Shown: piece by piece, positions 10,441 to 18,858 of the stretch
Position numbering within the stretch: position 1 is the stretch's first letter
Layout of the letters: each line of letters starts with the position of its first letter
From: Mycobacterium simulans
GTDB taxonomy: Bacteria; Actinomycetota; Actinomycetes; Mycobacteriales; Mycobacteriaceae
Length of the DNA: 64,000 nt
Direction of reading: 5' to 3'
Assembly (NCBI RefSeq): GCF_900232995.1
Contig: NZ_OCVX01000003.1
Location: 152,524-216,523, forward strand
The notes under the pieces: model-generated
The model's database searches: none
The model's input: the letters and a program-made list of their open reading frames with translations, nothing else
Told to the model about the DNA's origin: nothing
Position numbers and translations under genes: made by a program

Positions 10441-10980
10441 CTACTTACCTGTCTTTCCGACCTTGCGGCGGATCTGCTCACCCTCGTAGCGCACGCCCTT
10501 GCCCTTGTAGGGGTCGGGACGACGCAGACGGCGGATATTCGCCGAAATCTGGCCGACCTTCTGCTTGTCAATCCCAGACACCGTGAACTTCGTCGGGGCC
10601 TGGACCGCGAACGTGATGCCCTCGGGGGCTTCGATCACCACCGGGTGGCTGTACCCCAGCGCGAACTCCAGATTGGAGCCCTTGAGCTGCACGCGGTAGC
10701 CGACCCCGAAGATCTCCATCTTGGTGGTGTAACCCTCCGTCACGCCGGTAACCAGGTTGGACACCAGGGTGCGTGACAGCCCGTGCAGTGAGCGGTTGCG
10801 CCGCTCGTCGTCGGGACGGGTGACCACGATCGCGCCATCGTCGTTGCGCGACACCGTGATTGGCTCGGCGACCGTCAAATCCAGGGTGCCCTTCGGTCCC
10901 TTGACCGAGACGTTCTGGCCGTCGATCGTTACGTCGACCCCGGCGGGAACCGGGACCGGCTGCTTACCAATGCGCGACAT
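10441..10980 (-). CDS. rplF: 50S ribosomal protein L6
   Basis: A 179-aa L6 starting at the ATG at 10980 ([15 protein letters not shown]). The frame is open further upstream, but that extension overlaps rpsH and has no family support. The conserved C-terminal rRNA-binding loop, [16 protein letters not shown], is present. L6 lies close to the factor-binding region at the base of the stalk. It lies 10 bp after rpsH. Confidence 0.97.
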   Translation of the reverse strand: MSRIGKQPVPVPAGVDVTIDGQNVSVKGPKGTLDLTVAEPITVSRNDDGAIVVTRPDDERRNRSLHGLSRTLVSNLVTGVTEGYTTKMEIFGVGYRVQLKGSNLEFALGYSHPVVIEAPEGITFAVQAPTKFTVSGIDKQKVGQISANIRRLRRPDPYKGKGVRYEGEQIRRKVGKTGK

Positions 10981-10990
10981 GTCTACTCCC

Positions 10991-11389
10991 TCACCACACG
11001 TATGCGAGGACTTCGCCGCCCACGCCCTGTCTGGCCGCCTGACGGTCGGTGAGCAGGCCCGAAGAGGTCGAAATGATCGCCACGCCAAGGCCGCCGAGAA
11101 CACGCGGCAGGTTGGTGGATTTTGCGTACACCCGCAGCCCGGGCTTGGACACCCGGCGCAAACCCGCGATGCTGCGCTCCCGGCTGGGCCCGTACTTGAG
11201 CTGGACAACCAACGATTTGCCCACCCGAGCGTCCTCGGTACGGAAGTCGCTGATGTATCCCTCGTTCTTGAGGATCTGGGCGATGTTGGCCTTGATCTTG
11301 GAGTGCGGCAGGCTCACTTCGTCGTGGTACGCCGAGTTGGCGTTGCGCAGACGCGTCAAGAAGTCTGCGATCGGGTCCGTCATAGTCAT
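10991..11389 (-). CDS. rpsH: 30S ribosomal protein S8
   Basis: A 132-aa S8 starting [18 protein letters not shown]. The C-terminal 16S-binding motif [20 protein letters not shown] is intact. By recall it is almost identical to the M. tuberculosis protein. S8 binds the central domain of 16S rRNA and is an early assembly protein. It sits between rpsN and rplF in the standard spc-type order. Confidence 0.97.
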   Translation of the reverse strand: MTMTDPIADFLTRLRNANSAYHDEVSLPHSKIKANIAQILKNEGYISDFRTEDARVGKSLVVQLKYGPSRERSIAGLRRVSKPGLRVYAKSTNLPRVLGGLGVAIISTSSGLLTDRQAARQGVGGEVLAYVW

Positions 11390-11411
11390 ATGGTTTAGCC
11401 CCTGTGTCCCG

Positions 11412-11597
11412 TCACCAGCTGCTCTTCTGCACGCCGGGCAACTCTCCCGCGTGCGCCATCTCGCGCAGGCAAATCCTGCACAGCCCGAACTTGCGGAACA
11501 CCGCGCGCGGGCGTCCGCACTTGCTGCAGCGGGTGTAACCGCGCACCGCGAATTTGGGCTTGCGTGCGGCCTTGTTGACCAATGCCTTCTTTGCCAT
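11412..11597 (-). CDS. rpsN: 30S ribosomal protein S14 type Z (zinc-binding)
   Basis: A 61-aa S14 of the zinc-binding type. The ribbon ligands are C24, C27, C40 and C43 (CSKCG and CRICL). This form is the zinc-dependent version (rpsN1/rpsZ). Mycobacteria also carry a Zur-regulated, cysteine-free paralogue elsewhere. The gene lies 4 bp after rplE. Confidence 0.97.
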
Positions 11598-11601
11598 CTA
11601 C

Positions 11602-12174
11602 TCAGTTCTCCTTGAAGGGAAACCCGAGGGCCCGCAATAACGCTCGCCCTTCGTCGTCGGTAGTCGCCGAGGTGACGACGTTGATGTCCATGCCGCGGAC
11701 CCGGTCGATCTTGTCCACATCGATCTCGTGGAACACCGACTGCTCGGCCAGCCCGAAGGTGTAGTTGCCGACACCGTCGAACTGCTTGGGCGACAGCCCG
11801 CGGAAGTCACGAATACGCGGCAGCGCGATCGAAGTGAGTCGGTCGAGGAACTCCCACATCCGGTCCCCGCGAAGCGTGACCCGGGCGCCGATCGGCATGC
11901 CCTCCCGCAACTTGAACTGCGCTATGGACTTCCGCGCCTTGCGGATCTCCGGTTTCTGCCCGGTGATCAGAGCCAGATCGCTTACCGCGCCGTTGATCAG
12001 CTTGGCATCGCGGGCGGCCTCGCCGACCCCCATGTTGACCACGACCTTCGTCACCGTCGGGATCTGCATGACGTTGCCGTAGCCGAATTGCTTGTGCAGC
12101 GCATCGCGAATCTCGTTGCGGTAGCGCTCTTTTAAACGCGGCTGCGTCTTCACGGGACTTTCCGAAGTGGTCAT
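11602..12174 (-). CDS. rplE: 50S ribosomal protein L5
   Basis: A 190-aa L5, slightly longer than the E. coli protein because of an N-terminal [17 protein letters not shown] extension. The conserved blocks [32 protein letters not shown] and the C-terminal [19 protein letters not shown] are present. L5 binds 5S rRNA and contacts P-site tRNA. It is 2 bp downstream of rplX. Confidence 0.97.
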   Translation of the reverse strand: MTTSESPVKTQPRLKERYRNEIRDALHKQFGYGNVMQIPTVTKVVVNMGVGEAARDAKLINGAVSDLALITGQKPEIRKARKSIAQFKLREGMPIGARVTLRGDRMWEFLDRLTSIALPRIRDFRGLSPKQFDGVGNYTFGLAEQSVFHEIDVDKIDRVRGMDINVVTSATTDDEGRALLRALGFPFKEN

Positions 12175-12176
12175 GC

Positions 12177-12494
12177 CTAGATGTCCTTGCCGTTGCGCTT
12201 GGAGATACGGACCCGCTTGCCGGTCTCCTCATCCACCCGGTAACCGATCCGAGTGGGCTTGCCGTCGGAGTCGACCACCATCACGTTGGAGACGTGGATC
12301 GGCGCCTCTTGGGTGACGATGCCGCCGGAGCGGGCGCCGCGCTGGTTGGTCGAAATCGCGGTGTGCTTCTTGATCCGGTTGACACCCTCGACCAGCACCC
12401 GGTTGCGGTCCGGGTAAGCCTGCAGGACCTTGCCCTTGGCGCCCTTGTCCTTGCCGGCGATGACCAAGACGGTGTCGCCCTTGTGGACCTTCAT
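12177..12494 (-). CDS. rplX: 50S ribosomal protein L24
   Basis: A 105-aa L24 with the KOW motif near its start ([20 protein letters not shown]) and the conserved NRIKKH segment. L24 is one of the initiators of 50S assembly. It abuts rplN with no spacing. Confidence 0.97.
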   Translation of the reverse strand: MKVHKGDTVLVIAGKDKGAKGKVLQAYPDRNRVLVEGVNRIKKHTAISTNQRGARSGGIVTQEAPIHVSNVMVVDSDGKPTRIGYRVDEETGKRVRISKRNGKDI

Positions 12495-12863
12495 CTACAA
12501 CACCTCCGGGGCCAGCGAAATGATCTTCATGAACCGCTTCTCCCGCAGTTCACGGCCGACGGGCCCAAAGATGCGGGTCCCGCGCGGGTCGTTGTCGGGC
12601 TTGATGATCACCGCGGCATTCTCGTCGAACTTGATGTAACTGCCATCGGGGCGACGGCGTTCCTTGACGGTGCGCACCACGACGGCCTTGACGACATCCC
12701 CACGCTTGACGTTGCCGCCGGGGATGGCGTCCTTGACCGTGGCGACGATGACATCGCCGATGCCGGCGTAGCGTCGCGACGAACCGCCGAGCACCCGGAT
12801 GCACAAGATCTCCTTGGCGCCGGTGTTGTCGGCGACCTTCAGCCGCGATTCCTGCTGAATCAC
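12495..12863 (-). CDS. rplN: 50S ribosomal protein L14
   Basis: A 122-aa L14, starting [18 protein letters not shown], with the conserved [17 protein letters not shown] block. L14 contacts 16S rRNA across the subunit interface. It is the first gene of this ten-gene operon. In M. tuberculosis too, rplN starts a separate unit after the S10 operon and the atsA region. A good promoter lies ~135 bp upstream. Confidence 0.97.
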
Positions 12864-12997
12864 TAGATCTCCTGACCTGGTTCATATGTGCACAGCAGGA
12901 ATTCACCTGACGTGCGCGGTCTGCTCGTCACCGAAGGGCACGCGGGGCCAGTATCGCTTGCACGCACCGGCCGAGGTCTGCCCAAGGCAACCCCTAG

Positions 12998-13026
12998 AGT
13001 CTAGGGGACGGCCAGCTCAGAGCCAA
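12998..13026 (-). promoter_or_regulatory. Promoter of the rplN-rplO operon
   Basis: On the minus strand a -35 box TTGGCT (13021-13026) and a -10 box TAGACT (12998-13003) are separated by exactly 17 bp, facing rplN. The -10 box sits inside a perfect 8+1+8 palindrome (12991-13007, CCCCTAGA-G-TCTAGGGG), which places a possible operator over the start site. The predicted leader is about 125-130 nt. Confidence 0.75.
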
Positions 13027-13417
13027 ATTTCCGCATTGACTCAGCTGACGATACCCGTAGGCAGCGTTTGGGGATGGAGTTGGTGTTGGCTGGTGCACCA
13101 GCCGGTGACGGCACGGTTGTCTGCGCTATGACAAGACAACGAGGGCCCCGGCAATGCTTGCGCAGCTACTTCGGTCACCACTGAGCGCAAGCGCCGCACG
13201 GGCTTCCTTAATCAGCGCCGATCGGTCGGTGACAGCTCACAGTCGAAGTGGGCAACCATAGAAACCTATCGCCGACTAGGGCAGCTGCCAAGATCGCGGT
13301 CGGCGATTGGATCGAGCGAGCCTACAACCGACGCAGAAACTTCGAATACCACGAACAGCCGGGTTCTCACGAAGGCGTACCAAATCATCAGCATGGAGCG
13401 CGTCAAACACGGCGGGC
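13027..13417. other. Non-coding stretch between the rplN promoter and the rpfD-like gene
   Basis: No reading frame with family support is seen on either strand. The one notable element is a perfect 16-bp palindrome at 13088-13103 (GGCTGGTGCACCAGCC). The base composition and lack of coding pattern suggest the left junction of the accessory island, possibly with decayed DNA. Confidence 0.5.
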
Positions 13418-13867
13418 TCAGTCGTCGTTGTTTCCCGTGCACCTGCCACTGGATGCCATTACTGCTGTCAGCACATGTGTCAGGGAGCCAGTTGGGGCGG
13501 CGCTACGACTACATGCGCTGCATTTCGGCCATGCGCCTGGCCCTTGGGTGGCCATGATCTTCTCTCCAACGTCAATTTGCCCGTTGGAGCTAGTGTTCGG
13601 CGGTAACCCGACTCCACCATTGCTATGCCATGTTGGCTGACTGATCTGTAAACCACCGTAAAGACCGTTGCCGGTATTGGCCGCCCAATCGCCGCCGGAC
13701 TCGCATTGCGCGATCGCGTCCCAATTGACGCTGTCGGCGCGCGAGCTGCCCGGCGATACAGTGAGTGCCGAAACCGCAACGGCGCCCGCGATGGTGGTCA
13801 TCGCGAGGCACTTGTGCGCCAGAATCCGTTTGCTGTTGGCCCACTGCACCGTTAGCCCGAATTTCAT
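13418..13867 (-). CDS. Resuscitation-promoting factor, RpfD-like
   Basis: A 149-aa secreted protein. After a signal peptide (hydrophobic segment ~22-38, likely cleavage after SRA at 43) comes the Rpf lytic-transglycosylase domain [34 protein letters not shown]. The catalytic glutamate is E56. The C-terminal tail [12 protein letters not shown]...GSLTHVLT matches RpfD rather than RpfA, B, C or E as I recall them. Rpfs cleave peptidoglycan and wake dormant cells. Start 13867 is chosen because it overlaps the upstream gene by 4 bp (ATGA) and has an AAAGGTG Shine-Dalgarno. In M. tuberculosis rpfD lies far from here, so this is a second or moved copy. Confidence 0.88.
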   Translation of the reverse strand: MKFGLTVQWANSKRILAHKCLAMTTIAGAVAVSALTVSPGSSRADSVNWDAIAQCESGGDWAANTGNGLYGGLQISQPTWHSNGGVGLPPNTSSNGQIDVGEKIMATQGPGAWPKCSACSRSAAPTGSLTHVLTAVMASSGRCTGNNDD

Positions 13868-14442
13868 AGCAACTGCACCTTTCTTGCCACCCAACGACCG
13901 TCGAGTTTGACCATGGTTATCTTGATGCGACTGTGGTCGAGCTGAATCTGCCCGCTGTCTCGGTTGCGTAGCGCTTCGTCGACGAACATCAGCACCACAA
14001 CCTTGTTCGGCGTGGCCGACTTCACCGCGGCCTCCACGACAAAGCCGCGCGTGCGGACCTGGCTCTCAACCAGCTGCCGGCGGAGCTGCGGACTTGATTT
14101 ATTGAAGGAGTCTTTGAATTCGCCGGTCGATCCGTCGAGGATGTCGGCAACCCTGGCGTCGACCGCCTGTGAATCAAGGTTTGTCAGCTTGGCGACATAT
14201 TCCTGCGCGGCTCCAAGCGCTTCCTTGGTTGCCTCGTCCTTCTCGTGCCGCTGATATTGGACCCAGCCGCCAAAAACCATCCCACCCAAAGCCACAGTGG
14301 CAGCCACAGCAACGGCGGCAAGCCAGGGATTGCGGAGTCTGGTTGAGCGACGCGTGCCGCCGCTATCGGCATCCTTGGAGACTTGACCGGTGGGTCCATG
14401 GGATCCATCCAAGTCCTCGTCGGGCGAGACGAAATCGTTCAT
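13864..14442 (-). CDS. Mce-associated-type membrane protein, Rv2390c-like
   Basis: A 192-aa protein with a ~45-residue charged cytoplasmic N-terminus, one membrane helix ([21 protein letters not shown], ~45-64) and an extracytoplasmic domain of the Mce-associated/nuclear-transport-factor-2-like type. Family marks are [19 protein letters not shown] and the final [11 protein letters not shown]. In M. tuberculosis Rv2390c lies directly upstream of rpfD, and the same gene pair is kept here with a 4-bp overlap. It may tether or escort the Rpf; that role is inference from gene order. Confidence 0.8.
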   Translation of the reverse strand: MNDFVSPDEDLDGSHGPTGQVSKDADSGGTRRSTRLRNPWLAAVAVAATVALGGMVFGGWVQYQRHEKDEATKEALGAAQEYVAKLTNLDSQAVDARVADILDGSTGEFKDSFNKSSPQLRRQLVESQVRTRGFVVEAAVKSATPNKVVVLMFVDEALRNRDSGQIQLDHSRIKITMVKLDGRWVARKVQLL

Positions 14443-14809
14443 CGTAAGGCGTCCCCTATCGCGCTGGTAGCCAGCGGTAGCTCGGCTTGGAGGTTCGAAG
14501 CAAGCCGTTCCGCTCCGTGCATCTAATTAAATGCTGTGTGCAACACTTTCCATGGCTGTCTGATAACGTTTCGGTGGCAATCCGACGGGCGTCGCGCAGG
14601 ATCGGGAGTCGAATCCGGTGGGTTCCTCGGTGTTGTGCAAGCATCCGGCGATGTGCTGTCTGGTTTGCCGGGATGCGTTGAGCTGCACACTAATTCGCGG
14701 TTGCGGCACAGGGGCGCCGACGAGGTCCTGGCGGCACCTTCGCCACCGTACGGTTGCGTCAGCGCGTCCCACGGACCCTAGGATCAAGCGCCGCCGGAAT
14801 TGCCATGGC
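14443..14809. other. Intergenic region between MFS transporter and Rv2390c-like gene
   Basis: About 370 bp upstream of the Rv2390c-like/rpfD-like pair. I see no gene with family support here. It should hold the promoter of that pair; an A+T-rich patch around 14521-14535 is the best candidate region, but no convincing -35/-10 pair was found. Confidence 0.4.
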
Positions 14810-16033
14810 CTACAAGCTGATCGATCCACGCAAGCCCGCCCGATGGGGGCGTTCGGCTCGGAACAGCGGAACCGCGGCAATGGTAGCAAGTAATGCCAGG
14901 GTTGCGTATCCGGCAAATGCGCCAGAAAAGCCCACTCCTAGCAGCAAGGCTTGGAAGGCAAGGCTGCCAGCGCCTTTGCCGATAAACAGTGCGCAAGTGT
15001 TGAGGCCAATGGCTTGGCCGCGGGGCCCGGGCAGGTCGGTCACTATGCCGGCAAACAGAGGTTGGGTCATGTCGTAACCCACGGAGAGGGCGATGATGGC
15101 GGCTTGGGCGAGCACAAGCGGAGGTTCAGCACTCATTAGCCAGGCTGCGCAGGCTGTAATGGCCAGCCCGACCGGGATGATCCTGGCGCGGCCATAGCGA
15201 TCGGCCAGGTGGCCGATGGTAGGACCAAGCAGCAAACCTGGGATACCGTAGCCGATCAGGACGAGTCCGATACGGCTTTCGCCCAGCCCATAGTGTTGAT
15301 GCAAGTAGACAGCGAACCAGGTGTAGATCCCGGATCGCAGCGCAGCGTTGAGCAAGACATAGCAGTAGGTTTTTCGACCACGCCCACTGCGTAGGAGGTC
15401 GGCGAACCCTGCGATCACCTGGCGAGCCCGCGCTGGCTTTGGTGCGCGCGGAGTGCTCGGGATCAGTCGCAGGCCGAGGCCGACCAGTATCAGTCCCAAG
15501 ACACCGACCACACCGAACAGCCCCTGCCAACCCAACAAAGGCTGACCGAGTGCACCGGCGGCGGCACCGAAAGCTCCGCCGCCGGCCATGCCGCCGAACA
15601 TCCACCCGAGGGAGCTACCGCGCCGCTGATAGGGCACCAGGTCGCTAATCAGTGCGAGGCCGATCGGCACCACACCGCTGCTACCAATCGCGGTGGCGAC
15701 CCGAATTACGATCAATCCCGGCACGTTATCCACCACCGGGGTGGCCGCAGTCAAGATGGTGAAGGCCGCCAAGGAGGTCAGGATGACCCGGCGGCGTCCC
15801 CACCGATCTGAAAGTGGCCCCCACAGCAGCACCGTCACTCCATAAGGCATCAGGAATGCCGGCACGACCAAGCCGACGAAGCCCGGCGTGCTGTTGAGGT
15901 CTCGTGCCAGCGCGGGCAGGATCGGCGCAACGAGGTAGATCTGCGCGGTAACCACGAACCCGGCAGCGGTCAACAGCGCCAACATTCCCGGCGGCGCAAT
16001 CGTTTTGGTCTCCGGGGCGGGTTTCACCTTCAT
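14810..16033 (-). CDS. Major facilitator superfamily efflux transporter
   Basis: A 407-aa, 12-helix MFS protein of the drug:H+ antiporter type. Loop 2-3 carries the signature GPLSDRWGRRR and the equivalent loop 8-9 carries GHLADRYGRAR. The start at 16033 (MKVKPAPETK) is chosen because the first helix begins ~20 residues later; the open frame continues 42 codons upstream without family support. It probably exports a small hydrophobic compound by proton antiport. It is a single gene in the accessory island; the substrate is unknown. Confidence 0.85.
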   Translation of the reverse strand: MKVKPAPETKTIAPPGMLALLTAAGFVVTAQIYLVAPILPALARDLNSTPGFVGLVVPAFLMPYGVTVLLWGPLSDRWGRRRVILTSLAAFTILTAATPVVDNVPGLIVIRVATAIGSSGVVPIGLALISDLVPYQRRGSSLGWMFGGMAGGGAFGAAAGALGQPLLGWQGLFGVVGVLGLILVGLGLRLIPSTPRAPKPARARQVIAGFADLLRSGRGRKTYCYVLLNAALRSGIYTWFAVYLHQHYGLGESRIGLVLIGYGIPGLLLGPTIGHLADRYGRARIIPVGLAITACAAWLMSAEPPLVLAQAAIIALSVGYDMTQPLFAGIVTDLPGPRGQAIGLNTCALFIGKGAGSLAFQALLLGVGFSGAFAGYATLALLATIAAVPLFRAERPHRAGLRGSISL

Positions 16034-16738
16034 GCCGCCAACGTGGGTGCCGCACCCGCGGCATTGATCGGTGATCCGAGACCGTGCAGGATGGCCCACG
16101 AAGTCGCGGTCTCCGTCGTGCTTACCGGCACGCCAAGGACTGCCGACGATATCAGGCAACTGATCGGGGTCGAGGCGACCGAGCGCAAGATCGTCAGCAC
16201 CTCAAGAGGTCTCACCGGATATTGCGGTGCTGCGCCATAGCCCACCGGACACCTTCATGGTGGCGTTCGAGCTAGGTACCGGCAGCGCGATCCGATGGTT
16301 CGGCACAACCCCTCCAAATCCGGTCGGGTGGGCATCAGCACGTAAGCCAGCCCACAACTCGGCGGCATCACCGCCCAACGCCGTGTGTCCACCGAACCTG
16401 GGTTCGCCTTGATGGGGGAAACTTGCGGCGCTGCTACGGAACTTAACCCTGCTGTTTACGGTCGCCCATGCCATCGGTGCTGGCATGCATCTGCAGCCCG
16501 CTGCCAGCAGTACCTAGAAACTAGGTGCTAGCTGTAATGCGGCCGTCCGCCCAAGGCCCGTAGGGTTGCCAACGGTTAATGTCCTGGAAAGCCACTGCGT
16601 TTCCGTTCACCTGGCGGCGGACGTTCGGAATGCTCCGAACAACAAGCAGATTCGCCACGGGGCACGGTCTAACGCAAGTTTCGCGGAAATCCATGTCGTG
16701 GTTGTTACTTCGGTCGGCGAGTTCGGAGGTCAGCGCAC
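16034..16738. other. 705-bp region without a convincing gene
   Basis: Open frames of 60-95 codons exist on both strands (for example minus 16202-16486) but none shows a domain I recognise or a good ribosome site. Near the right end is a short inverted repeat ACCTAG-AAA-CTAGGT (16512-16526), upstream of the MauE fusion gene and possibly an operator for it. The region is probably promoter DNA mixed with decayed sequence. Confidence 0.4.
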
Positions 16739-18232
16739 ATGTTGATGCACATGTGGATATTGGCGGCGCGACTGTCACTGGCAGCGGTGTTCACCGTCGC
16801 CGTGACGGCGAAGCTAGCAGATACGAATGATTTGCGGCATGCGGTAGAGGCGTTCGGCGTGCCAAGAATGGTCGCAGCAATCCTTGCGCCGACCATGATC
16901 GCAACGGAGTTCGGTGTTGCAGTGCTCTTGCTGACCGCACCCAGGTATGGCGCCCTGGCAGCGCTGACGGTGCTGACGGGGTTCAGTGCGGCGGTGCTGG
17001 CGAACATAGCCCGCGGGCGCCGTCTGGAATGCCATTGTTTCGGTCGACTTTCGAACGGGCCGATCGGATGGCCGACACTTGCCAGGAATGGGTGCTTGGC
17101 GGGATTGGCCGCAATTGTGGCGTCGGATGGTCAATTCATCTGGCCCTTAATGGCTTTGATGAGCGTAATGCTCATCTTATGGACCGGGCCTACGTCGTAT
17201 CGGCGTTGGAAGGCGCGCCCAGGCAACGCCGCGGCCGGTTTAGCGTTGTGGGACCGAGAGGGGGATAAGTGGACCCTCGACAGACTGCTGCAGCGGCGCA
17301 AGCCGCTCGTGCTCATCTTCAGCCAACCCGGCTGCGGCGCATGCGAGCAGCTATTACCTGACGTCGTCGCGTGGCAACGCGATGAGCGCATCACCGTCGC
17401 CCTCATCAATGGCGGTCACTCCGCGGATCACAGTGTGCCGTTTGAGCTTATCGACGATCAGCGAGCCTCGTTCGCCGCTTACAACATCACGGCCACGCCC
17501 AGCGCGGTCCTGATCGACGGTGACGTGAATGTGGTCGCCGCGCAGGCGCGCGGCGCGGCTGCCATCGGGGTGCTCGTCGGCCGGGCGGTGCAGATGTCTG
17601 AACAGATATCTGACGTGCCCGGGTTCAACCGTCGAGGGTTGCTGCGCCGCGCGACCGTCGGTATGGCTTCCGTCAGTGCCCTTAGCGCCGCCACGTATGA
17701 GTCGGCCGGCAAAAGCAGCGCGGCCCCCGATGTGAACGCGCTTGAGGTTGACGGTGCCTGGCTATGCAATCAAACCTTCGCGCTGTGCACCACCGCACCC
17801 TGTGTCCCTTCGGCCACCGATCCCAACATCTCGGTATGCGATTGCGTTGTAGTGAACGGCTACTCGGTGGGATTCAAATCCTGCTCCGAGCGAGCTCAGT
17901 CGGGAAGGAAAGTGCGGTCAGCATTCTCGACGGTGAACGTCAACCCCAACTTCGCCGTGCTGAGCTGCCCGTCGGGAGTGCCGTGGGCGAATTGCCTCGA
18001 TGTGGAGTGCGAAATCGATCCCACTAACCCCGCCGTGGCGAAATGCCAATGCGTGACCGTGACGACCGGCGAGTCATTAACCTTCGGCGGCGCCTGCGAA
18101 ACAGCGACCTGTACCTCGACGATATGGTCGGCCGCGACCCCGGACCTGCCAGGGTCGGCGCAATATCGAAAAGGGATGAAGCAGCTCAACCAGCCAGTCA
18201 CTTTCCCGGCGACATGTCCCGCCCCCAAGTAG
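16739..18232 (+). CDS. MauE/DoxX-type membrane redox protein fused to thioredoxin and a cysteine-rich repeat domain
   Basis: A 497-aa three-part fusion. Residues 1-150 hold about four membrane helices of the MauE type with a CHC motif (98-100). Residues ~165-290 form a TlpA/thioredoxin-like domain with the active site CGAC (C199, C202) and a likely cis-proline at TP254. Residues 340-497 carry 14 cysteines in two tandem repeats with spacing C-x4-C-x11-C-x-C-x12/14-C (C350-C382 and C419-C453). A twin-arginine-like NRRGLLRRA segment links domains two and three. MauE with a thioredoxin partner serves disulfide formation in maturation of a Cys-rich subunit in methylamine dehydrogenase systems; here the Cys-rich part may be a built-in client. 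Start 16739 has a GGAGGT site 8 bp upstream. Confidence 0.78.
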   Translation: MLMHMWILAARLSLAAVFTVAVTAKLADTNDLRHAVEAFGVPRMVAAILAPTMIATEFGVAVLLLTAPRYGALAALTVLTGFSAAVLANIARGRRLECHCFGRLSNGPIGWPTLARNGCLAGLAAIVASDGQFIWPLMALMSVMLILWTGPTSYRRWKARPGNAAAGLALWDREGDKWTLDRLLQRRKPLVLIFSQPGCGACEQLLPDVVAWQRDERITVALINGGHSADHSVPFELIDDQRASFAAYNITATPSAVLIDGDVNVVAAQARGAAAIGVLVGRAVQMSEQISDVPGFNRRGLLRRATVGMASVSALSAATYESAGKSSAAPDVNALEVDGAWLCNQTFALCTTAPCVPSATDPNISVCDCVVVNGYSVGFKSCSERAQSGRKVRSAFSTVNVNPNFAVLSCPSGVPWANCLDVECEIDPTNPAVAKCQCVTVTTGESLTFGGACETATCTSTIWSAATPDLPGSAQYRKGMKQLNQPVTFPATCPAPK

Positions 18233-18325
18233 CGCAATAGCGGGGGTGAGCATCGTCAAAAGTCGGCGGACAGGCAGGTCCGTTCAGCCAAGCCAAAGCC
18301 ACCGACCCGCGCAGCGAGCTTCGAC

Positions 18326-18649
18326 TCAGCGCTTTGTGAGTTGTTGTGGGCAATAGTATTTCGCCGAAATCACGGCAAACTCGGCCGCGTCGTCCATATC
18401 GAAACCAGGATTGCGGGTCTCCACGTCGTGAACTAGTTCGAGGCCCGATTCGCCGTCATTCAGACAACCGCACACCGCTTTTGCTGCGCCGATAGCTTGA
18501 GCGGGGCTCGCGTAGGTGATGTCAGCGTCGTGTAGGGCAACCAGAAATTTTGCGTCGTCACCACCTGCACCGTCATCCGGATCGGCGTGCGCCAGCGCAG
18601 CGAGGCCGACCATGGCGCAGACACCGATTAGCACGAGTAGTAGTCCCAT
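18326..18649 (-). CDS. Small secreted DUF732 protein
   Basis: A 107-aa exported protein: signal peptide MGLLLVLIGVCAMVGLAALAHA followed by DPDDGAGGDDAKFLVALHDADI, the usual start of mycobacterial DUF732 proteins. A cysteine pair CGC plus a C-terminal YYCP complete the pattern. DUF732 proteins are small secreted antigens of unknown function. The start at 18649 has a GAGAGGGG ribosome site and gives a proper signal peptide. The open frame runs 66 codons further upstream, but that extension is a PPE remnant, listed separately. It converges on the MauE fusion gene. Confidence 0.78.
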   Translation of the reverse strand: MGLLLVLIGVCAMVGLAALAHADPDDGAGGDDAKFLVALHDADITYASPAQAIGAAKAVCGCLNDGESGLELVHDVETRNPGFDMDDAAEFAVISAKYYCPQQLTKR

Positions 18650-18661
18650 TGCACCCCTCTC

Positions 18662-18727
18662 TGCCAACACGGCGCTCAAGCCGGTGCCGGAATGCATTCG
18701 CTTCGAGCTGATTTCGGGCGGCAGCGC
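18662..18727 (-). pseudogene. PPE N-terminal remnant in frame with the DUF732 gene
   Basis: Upstream of the DUF732 start and in the same frame, 22 codons read ALPPEISSKRMHSGTGLSAV and two more residues. This matches the N-terminus of the neighbouring PPE gene (ALPPEINSGRMYAGPGSSSM) at most positions. The rest of a PPE domain is missing. It looks like a leftover of a PPE copy that recombined next to the DUF732 gene. Confidence 0.65.
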
Positions 18728-18858
18728 CGAGCGATTCAGTGCACCGGTTCGAGATGGGTGGCCGCTCGACCAAGCCTGGGCAGCTAGCCGCGCGGCACGC
18801 ATGGCGGCCCCGGCTACCTGCCGGTTAACTACCGCGCACCCGTCCATAAACGTGGGAC

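Noticed and set aside
16202..16486. A 94-codon minus frame in the 16-kb gap
   Set aside because: No recognisable domain, no Shine-Dalgarno site and an overlapping open frame on the other strand; kept only as part of the intergenic note.
18241..18325. Weak hairpin between the MauE fusion and the DUF732 gene as a terminator
   Set aside because: Only a 5-bp stem (CGGAC/GTCCG) is present, too weak to call.
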